Counted from the first letter of the stretch, positions 43,839 to 55,222 are shown. The stretch is DNA of 64,000 nucleotides from Corythucha ciliata (GCA_038030265.1 CM075937.1:21948001-22012000), one strand, 5' to 3'. The notes: generated from the sequence alone by a model not told the origin. Translations and numbers: made by a program.

Positions 43839-45780
43839 TATTGTTGTTGTTGTTGTTGTTGTTGTTGTTTTTTTTTCAAAAGGGTTGTAAAGATTGAAAC
43901 TGAATACTAGTATGATTGGGTGTTATGTAGTAATTGTTTGAAAGTAGTAGGAGATACGGAGATACAATTTTTATTTCATTTTACATTTGGTGATAAAGGT
44001 TAATTTTTTGAAGGAAGTTTAGAATGTTGGGCAAGAGTTTATCGGAGGCTAGGAGTGAAGTCAGATCTAAATCTGATGGGATTTCGCTTGTTCGCCTTTC
44101 AGCTACGTATTGTGGACAGTTGATGAGTATGTGCTCTATGGTAAGCTCTATGTTGCAGGTCTGGCAAATTTGTCGCCCTTGTCTGGTGAAGTGGTGACTT
44201 TTTGTTAACCTGGTGTGGCCGGTGCGGAGGCGGAGAATAACTATAGCATCCCTTCGTGTACCTGTGCAGGGTGGTGTGTATTTTTTAGGGGCAGGTATTA
44301 TGGTTCGGAGCTGAGTAGGGTTCCTTCCCCACTGGCGACTTCATTCCTCCCAGATTGCTTGCCTAATACGGGCTTTTTCATCTTCAATTCTCGCGGGTAG
44401 CAGGCTGTTGTAGGGCAGCGACTCAGCTGCTATCTTGGCCAGTGTATCTACTTGGGTATTCCCCGATATACCAACATGGCTGGGTATCCAGAGGAAAGCA
44501 GTTTCTTTGTTTGTGTTAAGGAGTTGGCATAGTCGTCCGAGTTAATAAAGTATCGGCAAAATATCACGCCCTTCACGGTGTTCAATCGGAAGTTAGGGGA
44601 TGGTTTGATGAGGATATTTCCGAGTAATTTTAACCTCTCCAACTTTGATGATTGGTCATGGCTCATTAGTTGGACAGTGACACGCCCGTTTGCGTTTTTT
44701 GATACCGATTTAAGTTTGCCCAGGGCCAACTGAAGCTCTTTATGGACGTAAAATGGGCATACTTTTTCAAATGTGTTGGTGTCAGTTCGTTCTGAAAAGA
44801 CATTGGGTTGTGGGTTAGTAGAAAATCTCTGGTAAGTTCTTTGTGGTTTTGGTTTGGGGGGAAGAGTGATGGGGGAGTCATTATTGTTTCCAGGAGGAGG
44901 AACACCTATTTCCATGAGTGGGAGAGGGATATTTTCAGGTTTTTTGTTATTTTGTGAATCGGACTGATCAGTGGGGCGTTTGCTGGGGGGGTAGTTTTTC
45001 AGTTTCTCTGCTTAATGGGTGTTTTTGTATACGGGGGTCCGATGAACCTAGTGTGCGTGTATCTTTAGATGTGGTTTCCGCTGGTGTGACAGGGGATGGT
45101 GCAAAGTGACTTGTATCTTGTAAAAAAAGGAGGGTCAAGTGTACCTGCCGCCGCTGGGGTAGCGTCTAGGGGTGAGTCGGGAGAGCCCACAGATTGGGGA
45201 GGGGTGGTACCTGATTCAAATTTTTTATTTCTCGAAGTCATGGTTGTTGGGGTGTTGAGAAAAAAAGAAGTAGGGAAGGATAGTTGACGGGCGCAATCGC
45301 GGAGGCGCCAGGGCCTTTTCAAGTGCGGGCTAGCCCCCCGATAGAGACACCCACACCACATCCGTGGCCTCGGCGCAGCCCCCCCCCCCCAACAAGCAGC
45401 AGGGTCCCGTCCGGTCGCAAGCTGGGGGATTATTCGCTGGTGGTTCAGGGCAGCCTCCTCCAATGCTAATAGGAGGTTCGGGCCCCACCCACCGACCTCC
45501 ACACACACCCTAAGACATGACTAGGTCAGTGTGTGTTGGCATTGTAGCGGCACTGGAAGAAGGTCCCAATAACTTCCAGACATACGCTGTACCCTCGAAC
45601 ATGCCGACGGCGCCCCCACAGGGAGCACCCAAGCACAAGAGAGCCCCACCGCCTCACAACGATGCGCCACGCCGCCTAGGAAAGGATAGGGGAAGGGTTC
45701 GATTCAGACTTGAGGAGTTTGGGATAGTCTGGGCCCAGCTAGGCACCCCGGGCTTGCCACGCCCGTAGCATCTCGGACAG
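43839..45780 (-). mobile_element. I-like non-LTR retrotransposon with large internal deletion
   Basis: On the minus strand the element has a GC-rich 5' part (about 45780-45250), an ORF1-like region, an RNase H end and a (CAA)n 3' tail seen as (TTG)n at about 43841-43870. Reverse transcriptase and endonuclease are absent. The 5' boundary is approximate. Confidence 0.8.
43950..45245 (-). pseudogene. Non-LTR ORF1 joined to an RNase H remnant
   Basis: The ORF1 frame begins near 45240 (MTSRNKKFESGTTPP) and, after a frame slip, carries FEKVCPFYVHKELQLALGKL and VTVQLMSHDQSSKLERLKLL, matching nucleic-acid-binding ORF1 proteins of I/Jockey-type elements. After about 44530 the text jumps to the RNase H end (FLWIPSHVGISGN ... 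VDTLAKIAAESL) in another frame. The usual C-terminal Cys/His motif follows (CQTCNIELTIEHILINCPQY). The join reflects deletion of the endonuclease and reverse transcriptase. It is not functional. Confidence 0.8.
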
Positions 45781-45795
45781 AGATACCCAATCAAA

Positions 45796-45950
45796 ATTAT
45801 TATTATTCATTTAACACATACGTGATGTATTTTACAATAAAATCAATCAAGCATATCAACAACATTTATACATCAACATATTAACGTTAGAAAGGTAATG
45901 TGGAATTCTCGAACGACAAAATTATTATTATTCATTATTATTCCTATAGT
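45796..45950 (-). mobile_element. 3' end of a non-LTR element, second copy
   Basis: Parallels 43437-43568 (AGAATTCCACATTACC, TTAATATGTTGATG) and is bounded by ATT/AAT triplet runs. The two copies flank the I-like element. Confidence 0.65.
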
Positions 45951-46039
45951 GCAATACTTCTATATGCTGCGAAGGCTAGTTCTCAGTTATTGAGACAACA
46001 ACCTAAAACGCATTGGTTTTTTAATAGTGGTCCAATTCC

Positions 46040-47165
46040 TCAAATTGAAGAAGGGGTGGGATGAGTATCGATTAGGGTAGGATTAGGAACAATGGTTGGT
46101 GGAGAAACATCCTGTGCTCCAAGGTGTGCCATTTTTATTATGTCTTGTCGGTTTCGACGATAAAGTTTATTTCCGTCTCCAGCCACCCACCAAGATCTTG
46201 AAGTTTCAGCTTGACTTTTAATCCTACCTCTTAGCCACTTCGAACCAAGTTTGAACACAACCAAATCCCCCTCGTTCAGCAATTTTAATTGTTTTGTACC
46301 GCGGTCAAAATATTGTTTATGTTTAGCATTATTTTTCATCATATTTTCCAAGACTACGTTTTTATCAGGAATCAACAGTATAAGATTTTTCTTAGAGAAA
46401 GTTGTATTATCTTTCAGTTTTCGATTGAATAGAAGCTGACTTGGAGAGTAACCCATGCTAGGGATCACTGTGTTACGGTGGTGGAATAAAAGCTCGTATG
46501 GATTCTGACCAAAAATATTGGATTTTCTTAAAATGTTTTCAAATATTCGAACCCCGGTTTCAGCCATTGCATGCCCTCGAGGAAAATTTGGGCTGCTTGT
46601 TATTAATTTTATGTTGTAGGCCGTAAAATATTCCTTAATGACTTTACTATTGAATGGAACATTGTCACATAATTATTTTATCTGGGAATCCATGGGTACA
46701 AAACATAATTCTCAATTTATCCACGATTTTGTTAGATGTTTAGTAATTAACTTTTACTGCTTCGATCCACTTCGAATAGTAGTCAGTCACGATCAAGTAG
46801 TTGTTTCTCTTGAATTCTAGAATGTCCATCCCTAAAATTGACCATGAACGTTCGGGAAGATCGGGAGTTAACATTGGTTCCCTCGAATTATTCATCCTGG
46901 CGTACTTACAAACCATACATTGGTCAATGAAGTTGTCAATGTCTTGGGTCATATTCGGCCAATAAAGCGGCTTTTTAGCTTTGTGTCTGGTTTTGCCAAC
47001 CCCTAAATGTCCTTCGTGCACCATTTCAAGTACCGTCCGTCGTAAGGCTCGAGAAACAATTATTCTATTCCCCCACCACAGAATACCTTCACTATCCGAG
47101 AGCTCATGTCTAATTTGATAGTACGGCTTAAGTTCATTCGGGACAGACCTTGGACACTGGGTAGT
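46040..47165 (-). pseudogene. pol: gypsy integrase, frameshifted
   Basis: Reading right to left: SVPNELKPYYQIR-like text, then the HHCC zinc region (VHEGHLGVGKTRHKAK ... CMVCKYAR). The catalytic core follows, with the first Asp in MDILEF, DYYSKWIEAV, a second Asp in CDNVPFNS and Glu in GHAMAE. The C-terminal region (ENILRKSN ... YELLFHHRNT, YSPSQLLFNRKL, LLNEGDLVVFKLGSKW) and an SH3-like end follow. Stops or frame slips occur near 46570-46740. It catalysed cDNA insertion. The D-D-E residues are recognisable, but the frame is broken. Confidence 0.9.
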
Positions 47166-47169
47166 TATG

Positions 47170-47335
47170 CATGTTTTAAGTAGCTAGGGGTAATTATTCT
47201 CAAAACTTTTTCAATTACTTCTAAGGGTAGTGTATTCACTTGGCTACCGCTATCAATTTTGAAATTGACATCAACCCCTCTGATTGTTCCTTTTATTTTC
47301 CATTCCGGAAGCTTTGGTTTTTTGTTATTACTTAA
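47170..47335 (-). pseudogene. pol: gypsy aspartic protease remnant fused to the integrase side
   Basis: On the minus strand PEWKIKGTIRGVDVNFKIDSGSQVNTL carries the protease DSG motif. About 40 codons later (near 47165) the text is already integrase N-terminus. The missing RT and RNase H show a deletion of well over 1 kb relative to the family order. Confidence 0.8.
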
Positions 47336-48495
47336 TCAATTAATATCAATCTTGATCATGTCCATTGAAATACTACCGTCGTAATCAGAGGAATTGTTCC
47401 CAGCCACGTCATATTCGATATTGTTATTTGCATATCCACCCTTATAGGAGTTTCGCGGCGTAGTTTTATTCTTACAACCAATGTCAAAGTGATTGGGACC
47501 TTTACAAATGTTACACGTTTTCCCAAAGGCTGGGCATTTGGCTCTAGCATGCTCATACCCAGATTTTCGGCATAAATAGGCGACATTTTCATTGGTTTCA
47601 TTATTTTTATGGGGCAAAGGTCGTGAAGATTTAAATTTTCTGGAATAGTTTAATTTACCTTGTTGGATACGGTCAACAGAAGCTTCATCGGTGCCCTGCA
47701 TGTCCTGGACTTGCTGTAAGCGCAGATGACGTTCTTTACAAGTCCAGACGGTGGCCTCCAAGGTGAGCGAGCCACCCTAGCTGAGCATTCTGTCGAGCAG
47801 AGTCTTGTCTGTAACTTGCTGCAGGAGTTTATCCCGGATCATGTTGTCCTTTTCGAGGAATTCACAGGTTGAGGCAGCCTTTTAGCCTTTTAATGTTACG
47901 TATTCGAGAATGCTCTGGCCAGATGAAATGTCAGTCTTGAAGAATTTGAATCGCTTGTACAAAACATTTTTCAGAGGAACAAAATGCGAGTTAAAGGCAG
48001 TGATTAGATCTTGAAACACCTTAATCCTTTCTCCGTCTTCCGTTTCGAAGGAATTATAAATGGCCACTCCGCTAAGGCACTATAAAACACGAGTGCTGCA
48101 ACACGCAAATCGTCACCATACTTAGTCCCTCATATGATTATAATTATCACCTGATCTCATTGACAAGTAGGATATTTTTATTTATTTTGACCGCATTCCG
48201 CGTTTGTTTGCTGCTACGATGACAATTTTTTCATTCATGATATTGTGTTAACCCTAACGACTGAGGGACCAAATATGGCGCTGAAATCCGTTTTGCAGTA
48301 CCTGTGTTTTAAAGGTTCTCTAACTCCGCGAGGCCCCAATTGATTAAGAAGAACGGCTATTTTTACAGCGTCTTTGTCCGCATTCCGTTTGTTAGCGGTC
48401 ATGTAGATGTCGAGGAGCTGAGACCATGTTTCTCATTCGTGGCTTAAGTTATCCGCATCGAAATTAAAAAAGGGAAGTGACCTGGCGTCGTTCAT
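47336..48495 (-). pseudogene. gag: gypsy gag, interrupted by a MITE
   Basis: A start at 48495 (MNDARSLPFFNFDADNLS) fits K02A2.6-like gag proteins. An in-frame TGA follows shortly after. The 250-bp MITE at 48073-48322 splits the conserved LLNQLGP / AIYNSFETEDG region. The frame continues through FNSHFVPLKN, KDNMIRDKLL and LTLEATVW to two zinc knuckles (CRKSGYEHARAKC and CNICKGPNHFDIGC). Two further stops lie near 47780 and 47883. This would be the nucleocapsid and capsid protein. Confidence 0.9.
48073..48322. mobile_element. 250-bp MITE with 7-bp target duplication, copy 2
   Basis: Reverse orientation of the copy at 15927-16176. Ends TAAGGCACTATAAAACAC and GTGTTTTAAAGGTTCTCTA are flanked by ACTCCGC (48066-48072 and 48323-48329). 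Removing the element plus one duplicate restores the gag reading frame. Confidence 0.92.
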
Positions 48496-48559
48496 GGTTC
48501 GAGATTGACGATCAAATCACGCACAAAGACACGAAAAGGTAACTCACTTTATCAAACAA

Positions 48560-48578
48560 CAATTCACACCTGGTACCA
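48560..48578 (-). promoter_or_regulatory. Primer-binding site of the gypsy element
   Basis: On the minus strand TGGTACCAGGTGTGAA directly follows the 5' LTR. TGG pairs with the CCA end of a tRNA; the exact tRNA is not assigned. Confidence 0.6.
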
Positions 48579-48747
48579 TGTACCGAGTTGATTCTTTTGG
48601 TCATTAATTAAATACTCGTGATATTAGGGCACACAGATTACGCGTTTATTCGTTTTTTGTTTTTAATCAGCACCTCTCAAAAAGATGTGTCGGTACAATC
48701 ACTTCTGTGTGTAACCTCCCTCGACTTTCCCGCTTACTACTGTTACA
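48579..48747 (-). repeat. 5' LTR of the gypsy element
   Basis: 169 bp. On the minus strand it runs from TGTAACAGTAG to CTCGGTACA, giving TG...CA ends. Confidence 0.92.
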
Positions 48748-48759
48748 TGAGGTAAGTCG

Positions 48760-50220
48760 CTTATTCGCTAATATAAGTGAGAAAAAGCCCTAAATTCGCG
48801 TTTAAAATTGATAAAAAGCGCTTGATCACGTTCAATATTGAGAATTTTTATCCGCTGATTACCGCTTTGACTCAATTTCAGCCCTGAATTGATGAATTTT
48901 CAGAAAATCCGTGAATTAGCGATTTTAAGAATTTTTTAGCCGCTAATGAGCACTTTTTGTCAACAAAGTCAGCGAATTAGCGCATTTTATCCATTTTACC
49001 AGCGACTGAGCTCTTTACCTAGTGGAGGAGGGGGGAATTAGCGGTTTATCTTAAAATTTTAGCCGTGAATAAGCGGGTTTAATCAAATTATAAGCTGATT
49101 TAGCGTTTTTCTTTATTTTAGCAGCACGACGTTAACAGCGCTTTCATACTATTTCTGCCGTGAATCCCGCTTCTCTCATTAAAACGCTAATTCACGGATT
49201 TTCTGAAAATTCATCAATTCGGGGCTGAAATTTAATAAAAGCGGTAATTAGCGGGTAAAATTTCTTAATTTATTCAAGTGATTAAGCGATTTTTCATCAA
49301 TGTTTCAAACGAGAATTAGTGCGTTTTTTTACTTATACTTGAGAATTAGCGATTTACCTTAATTGTAGACGCTGACTTGGTTCAAGAACAGCATATTATG
49401 AAGTTTTATTCTAAATTTTAGCTATACATATGCTCTATACCCCCCGATAGCACTCTGACTCACTTAACATTTGTAAAAAGAGCTGATTCGCGGAATAACA
49501 CTGATTGAAATTCGGAAAAATCGCTAATTACAGACTAAAAATAGAAAACCCCTAATTACGGTTAAAATTGAGACCAAAGGATAATTCACGGTTAAAAATT
49601 TAGAGAAATCAGTATAATTTGCGGTTAATATTGACGAAAAGTACTGATTCGCTAATTTACAGTTAACATTGATAAAAGCGCTAATTCGAAGGTACAATTC
49701 ATGAGAAGGGCCGATGCATGGCCAAAATTGAGAAAAAGTCTAAATTCGCGACTACAATCAAGTAAACGGCAATTCGTGAGTCGTGGCTCTTTGATGAAGG
49801 AATTTTCTTGGTCAAAATTGAAAAAAAGGCGCTAACTAATGGCCAAGAGTGATGGAAAAAACCGCTAATTCACGGCAAATGTTAAGAAACGTCGCTCATT
49901 CGCGGGTAAAATTGAAAAAAAAAAATCTCTAGTTCGTGGCTGAAATTTAGAAAAACGCTAATTCATGACTATGAGCGTTTAAAATGAAAACGCTAATTTG
50001 CGCGGTTATAATTGAGAAGAAGCTCTAATATCCAGGTATAGTCGAGAAAAACACGTTAATTACGATCATATTAAAGAAAAACGCTAATTATAGCGGTTGA
50101 ATTGTAAGAATGCCAATTCGTGGCTCTCTGGTGAATGCAACTTTTGGGCTCAAATAAGTAAAAAACGCTAACTGATGACTATTCACTTCCCAACTATTGA
50201 GGCGGCCAAAAGTAAAAGCG
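48760..50220. repeat. Degenerate 30-bp arrays in converging orientation
   Basis: Units run in plus orientation to about 49380 and in minus orientation from about 49480. An inverted pair of about 80 bp links 48846-48930 and 49180-49262 (GATGAATTTTCAGAAAATCC and its inverse). No coding content. Confidence 0.8.
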
Positions 50221-52048
50221 TTTTGAGTATTTCATGATTTCGGACAAACTTTAAACGCTTCAATGTCGTCCGAAAAATTCTGCTTTGGTCGAGATTCTTC
50301 ATTAAGAGTTTTGACAACATTCCTACAGGAAATTTCGCTTAATGACCGTCGCAGACATTCGGGACTAGACGATGGCTCGCACTACTACCGGCGCAGAGTC
50401 AATGTAGCTTTGAAACTCACATTAATGCCCTGCAAATTTATCATTCGTATATGCATGCAAGATTTTGATTCATTTTTAACCTTTTGAAAAGAAGTCTGCT
50501 AGTACTATTACAATAAACAACACCGACAAGTAGGGAAGTAGGGTCGATGTTGCCTCTTGAATGATGAGCTATGCGGCTAAGTTGCGGTATACCACAGAAC
50601 ATATTTTTTTCCTCTTCTTTTATTTACCGGAGAATACCAATACCAAACAGAAACTTCGTGATTCTTTCCACTTTTATGACCGTGATGTTAATTAAGCGGA
50701 ATAATTTGTCGCAAGAACGTAATAATCCTATCGTGTAAAAAAAAAAAAAAAATGTTATAGGTACCTTGGGGTCATAAAGTAAGAAAAAATCATCTGTGAC
50801 CACCGCATTCATCAAATAGCCGCGATAACCAGACGTCTTCCTTTCCATCTCTATGGAAATGAAAAACTTTCACTGAACTCGCAAGGTCGTCTTGGTCGAA
50901 ATATAGTGGAAAAAAAGAGGAATACAAGGGTTGAAGTGGATGTAAAGGAGCTCCTCCTCGAGACACTGAACTTCCTTAAAAATTCCTTTATTTTTTCTTT
51001 TAAATAAATGACTCGGAAACACGAACAACGACTCGAAAGAGCAATTAGTATTCTCTCAGTTCTTTTTAAAAAAAAGAAAATAACTTTCTTTCTTCAACAG
51101 TAAAAAGATTTTTGTTTATCCTTCCTTTTTATTTGCCTTTTATTAGGCTCTGGGCTCTAACAAAAATTGTACGTTATATTTTTATAATCCATAAATTATT
51201 TATATCCCTCCCTTTAAGTTCTTTTTTTCCTGTTTGATAACATTGTCTCCAAAAGTTAGAGGATACGGTCTGCTTTGTCATAGCTAGGAACCTGGAAAGT
51301 TCTGCGGTGAAAGTCTATGTAACATCAGTGTCTAATAAGCGGGATAAAATATTTAAATTTCACCGACACGAGGCAACTTTTCAGGTATAGGCATGTGAGT
51401 ACAGGCAACTTATTTGCGTGTCTAGGGCCTTTATTCCTCTCTCTCGTTCTCTCTCTTTCTCTCATCTTCATGTATTGAAAGCCAGATATTAATTCCTCCT
51501 CTCCCTCATTCTACGTCCTCCAGGAGGCAGCAGTTTTTCAAATGAAATATCCGTCCCAATATTTTTAAATCGAATGACGTCTTTTATGACAGACGTTTTC
51601 TAGAATGAAGCATCCGGCACCAGGCGGACAAATATTTTTCGAGGAAAAAAAATAGAAGTGAAAAACACGTCATGACAGCTCGGATGTCACTTTCTCGTTC
51701 TCCCCGTGAACTTCGAATGGCTCATGATTTCATAAGAAGGAACGTCTCTCAAAGTCATCATCGCTCTCAACGTGCAGAATAAATCGGAAGATGACTTGAC
51801 TAGTCACGTTGTATAAATCAGTCAACTAATACTGCGAGTGAATTTTTGTAACGTTGAAAACCTTCAAAAAGTTCCATTAACAAAAAACAAAAAAAAACAA
51901 AAAAATGGAAACAATCGAACCGCCAACAAACGGTTGAATTACAAGTGACTGAGTTTCTGTGCTTCTGACATTTCAGGTCGGCGAGTGGTGAAGGTATAGT
52001 ACTCCATCCCATTTGGCCCTTCTCGAATTTTTGTTTTCGTTGTTATTG
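50221..52048. other. Stretch without recognised gene
   Basis: Unique-looking AT-rich DNA with a (CT)n patch near 51435-51465. Frames at 50263-50487 and 50624-50848 are about 74 codons long and have no motif. Confidence 0.45.
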
Positions 52049-52466
52049 TTAAGGCCTGTTCACAAGCTCTGCGTTTGCGTTGTGTGGAGTCTACGCAACC
52101 AATCAAACTTATTTTTATTTTTTAACCGATCCTGCCGGCGTTTTCGTTGTCAGCGACGTTTCGTCGAGGGATCCTCGACGTCCTCAGGCTTATTTTTTTG
52201 GCTTTTGTTTGTAATGACATGTGGTTTTATATTTTTTCAATTTTGAAGGTTTTTAAGGTGTATCTGAGGTGATGATAGGTAGTAGTACTAGTAGTACTGG
52301 CAAACAACTACCCGATTAAACTCATAAAAAAAAGAAATACATGCATTTCTACACCGTTCAAACAATCAACTTCAGCTCACACCAGCTATTCAAAATTTCG
52401 ATGACCAATAAACACAAAATACGCAACAATCACACATACTGGTCCTTTAACCATTAAATTACAAAA

Positions 52467-52893
52467 ATCTTCAAACAATTCAACAACTTGAAGATTTCTT
52501 ACAAACCTTACAACACTAACAAACAATTTTTTTCCAAACTAAAAGACAAAACGAATACGCTCCAAAAATCGGGAGTTGTGTATAAAGTAGACTGTCTAAA
52601 TTGTAACCAAGCATATTGGTGAAACAAAACAATACTTAAAAGAAAGACTAAAACAACATGACCGCAGCTTAACAGATAATACACCGCTCACAGCACTGTC
52701 TCAACACGCCAATGAACTTTCACATAAACTAGATCTAAACAACCCAAAAATTTTACACCAAGAAATCAACACACACAACAGAAAATTTCTAGAAATGGTA
52801 GAAATTAGAAAACACAACACGATGAACTACAAAAGAGACTTAGACAACTTATCCAAGATTTACACACCTATCATCACCTCAGATACACCTTAA
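52467..52893 (+). pseudogene. Penelope-like GIY-YIG endonuclease remnant
   Basis: The plus-strand frame reads SYKPYNTNKQFFSKLKDKTN and SGVVYKVDCLNC (GIY-type strand). After a small deletion near 52617 it continues GETKQYLKERLKQH, LSQHANELSHKLD and FLEMVEIRKHNT, to a stop at 52891-52893. These match the C-terminal endonuclease of Penelope-like elements in order and spacing. The reverse transcriptase is absent. Confidence 0.85.
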
Positions 52894-52961
52894 AAACCTT
52901 CTAAATTGAAAAAATATAAAACCACATGTCATTACAAACAAAAGCCAAAAAAAGAAGCCTG

Positions 52962-53000
52962 AGGACGTCGAGGATCCCTCGACGAAACGTCGCTGACAAC
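52962..53000 (+). ncRNA. Hammerhead-ribozyme-like hairpin in the Penelope flank
   Basis: CTGAGGA is followed by the hairpin CGTCGAGG-ATC-CCTCGACG and then AAAC, close to the CUGANGA/GAAAC core of hammerhead ribozymes known in Penelope-like elements. The core has an extra or shifted base, and I cannot place a cleavage triplet or stem III with confidence. An inverse copy is at about 52160-52200. Confidence 0.35.
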
Positions 53001-53339
53001 GAAAACGCCGGCAGGATCGGTCAAAAAAAATTAAAAACCAGATATCACTCCTGCCTCCAAAATAAAAAATCATTAAAATCAAACTTATTCCCTCGAAAAA
53101 TGAAGCATTTTGATGGGTTGTATAGACACCACACAACGAAAACATAGAGTTTGTGAACGGGCCTTTAAGCACAGCCGGTTCGATCCACAAATGACGTCTC
53201 TAGAATGGAATAAATTACCGCCTACTTTCACCCAATTAATTCACGGTCCTCACAGGGATGCTTCAGTCAACTGTGTGAAAACCGTCCAGCTCTTATTTTT
53301 TATTCAATAAAACAATTATGGTAATATTTTTGTAAATAA

Positions 53340-55222
53340 ATTCATGAGATGCGCTAGCAGGGACCAGGAAATTAGCACTTTACTCAGTTTGAGCTTAAAA
53401 TTAGCGTTGTACCTACTCAATATTAGCCGCAAAATAGCAGTTTTATCTAAATTTCTGCCACAAATTAGCATTTTTTTTGTTCACCATACGCTAAGGGCTA
53501 GCGATTTTTTCTCAGTTTCCACCGAGAATTTGCGGGTTTCCACCCATGGCCATATAAGGGCGCTTTTTCAAATTTTAACCACAAAGTTAGCTGAGGAAGC
53601 CGCGCGAATTAGCGTATTTCAAATTTTTGACGCAAATGGCAATTTTCTCATTATTTGCCGCGAATTAGTGATTTTCATGAATTTTAGGCTCGAATTAGCC
53701 CTATTTCTTAATTTCAGCTTCTATTTTTTCTAACCAGTGAATTAGTGAATTCAGAATGAATTAGTGCATTTGGTTCATTTCAGCCACGATTTGACGTTCT
53801 CCGATATTTTAGCAGCAAATTGACAATTTTTCCATTTCGACAGCGAATTATCACTTTATTTTATTTTTTTATTTTTTCAATTTAGGCCAAAAATTAGCCT
53901 TTCTCTTAATTTTAGCCAGGCAAATTATCTGTTTTCTCAATATTAGCCATAAATTAGCGGGTTATTTTGCATTTTATTACATTTGAGCAACATAGGAATT
54001 TTGTTTTACTTTTAGCTATTATGTAGATTTGCGCTTCTTCTCAGTTGTAGCCGCGAATCGTAAAGCGAAAAGGCGCGTATTTAAATTAGAAATTTTAACA
54101 CTTTTATCAGCGAATTTGTAATTTTCCTCAATTTGTTGCAAATTAGAGCTTTTTTTTTCTTTCTTTCTTTCTTTCTTTTTCTAATTTTAGCTGCGTAGAA
54201 GCGTTTCTTAGGCACAAATTGGCGTTTTCCAAATTTTCAGCTTCAGAGTAGCCATTTTTCCATTTGGACTCAATTTTCAATCAATTTCGGTCTGGAGCAT
54301 GAAGTGAGCGGTGAGTGAGCATGAATCAGCGCTTTTTTGCAGTTTTAGCCACGAATATTAGCGCTTTTTCTTACGTTTTTTCCACGTCAGCCAATTGCAA
54401 ATTGCCAATCAGTACATATTAATGCGCTTAAGGGACGTAACGAAAATGGGGGCGGTGAATTTTCTCTATTTTAGACACAAATTTTCGGTATTTGAGCCAC
54501 CAGAATAGCACTCTTTGGGGGCTCAATCGAATATTCAACTCACGCTCTTTGCTGATATCACTTGTAACGTTATGCTCTTGAGGTCGGATATATAGACTGA
54601 AATTCGTAGAAAGGAGCCAAATTACTATCGAGCCTGTTCACACAACAACATCCATGAACATAGAACCTAAAAATCCTCATTTTTCTGTATTTAAGCTTTT
54701 CGGGGGTCCCGTGTGATATAGGGGGCCGCCATCCTCGCCCACTACCTCGGTATTGGGGTTTTTGAAAAGTTTTTAATACTTCCAGGAATGTCCTGGATCA
54801 TGATTATAATCATGTCTCTGTCATGACCATGAATTGGAATTTTTATCAGTTTTTGCCACAAATTAGCACTTTTCCCCAGCAATTTTAGCAAATATTTATT
54901 GAATATTGATAATGAATTAGTGCTTTTTCTTATCTTTATTAGGCACGGTATGTTGCCCTCAGAAACTGCAGCTTTTTTTCTCCATTCGTGCCAATTTTCT
55001 TTTTACTTTTGGTCGTGAATTACTCTTTTTTTTTTTTTTTAAATTATACCCGCGAACTTGCTCCATGAAAACTATTGTGTTAGTGGTTTTTCTTGATTTC
55101 ATCTGAAAAAGAGTCACCATAAATTCTGAATTCACAAATAATGTATCTCAATTTTTTATCCTCAAATGAACACTTTTTTTTCGGAATTTCGTTCCTAAAT
55201 TCATGAACATTAAGCCACACAA

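Larger units (their letters stand above)
42164..48747 (-). mobile_element. Ty3/gypsy LTR retrotransposon, internally deleted, with nested insertions
   Basis: Both LTRs are present (right, 5' in element sense, 48579-48747; left, 3', 42164-43328 and interrupted). They are flanked by the 5-bp duplication TGAGG (42159-42163 and 48748-48752). On the minus strand the order is primer site, gag, protease, then directly integrase, then 3' LTR. Reverse transcriptase and RNase H are missing. The interior also carries a 250-bp MITE and an I-like non-LTR element with other fragments; the left LTR holds a foldback and a MITE. Confidence 0.93.
52049..53168. mobile_element. Composite element with TTAA-flanked inverted ends, carrying a Penelope-like fragment
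   Basis: Outer ends read TTAAGGCCTGTTCACAA and TTGTGAACGGGCCTTTAA. The arms are inverted repeats for about 55 bp, suggesting a TTAA-target DNA element. Inside, a second inverted pair (about 52127-52285 and 52862-53032) carries GGATCCTCGACGTCCTCAGG and the CGACGAAACGTCG motif. Between these lies Penelope-type endonuclease coding sequence. Either a Penelope element landed in a MITE or all repeats belong to one element. Confidence 0.75.

Noticed and set aside
45065..45768. GC-rich plus- and minus-strand frames with Pro-rich text
   Set aside because: Part of the 5' region of the I-like element; the only credible coding in it is the minus-strand ORF1 start near 45240.
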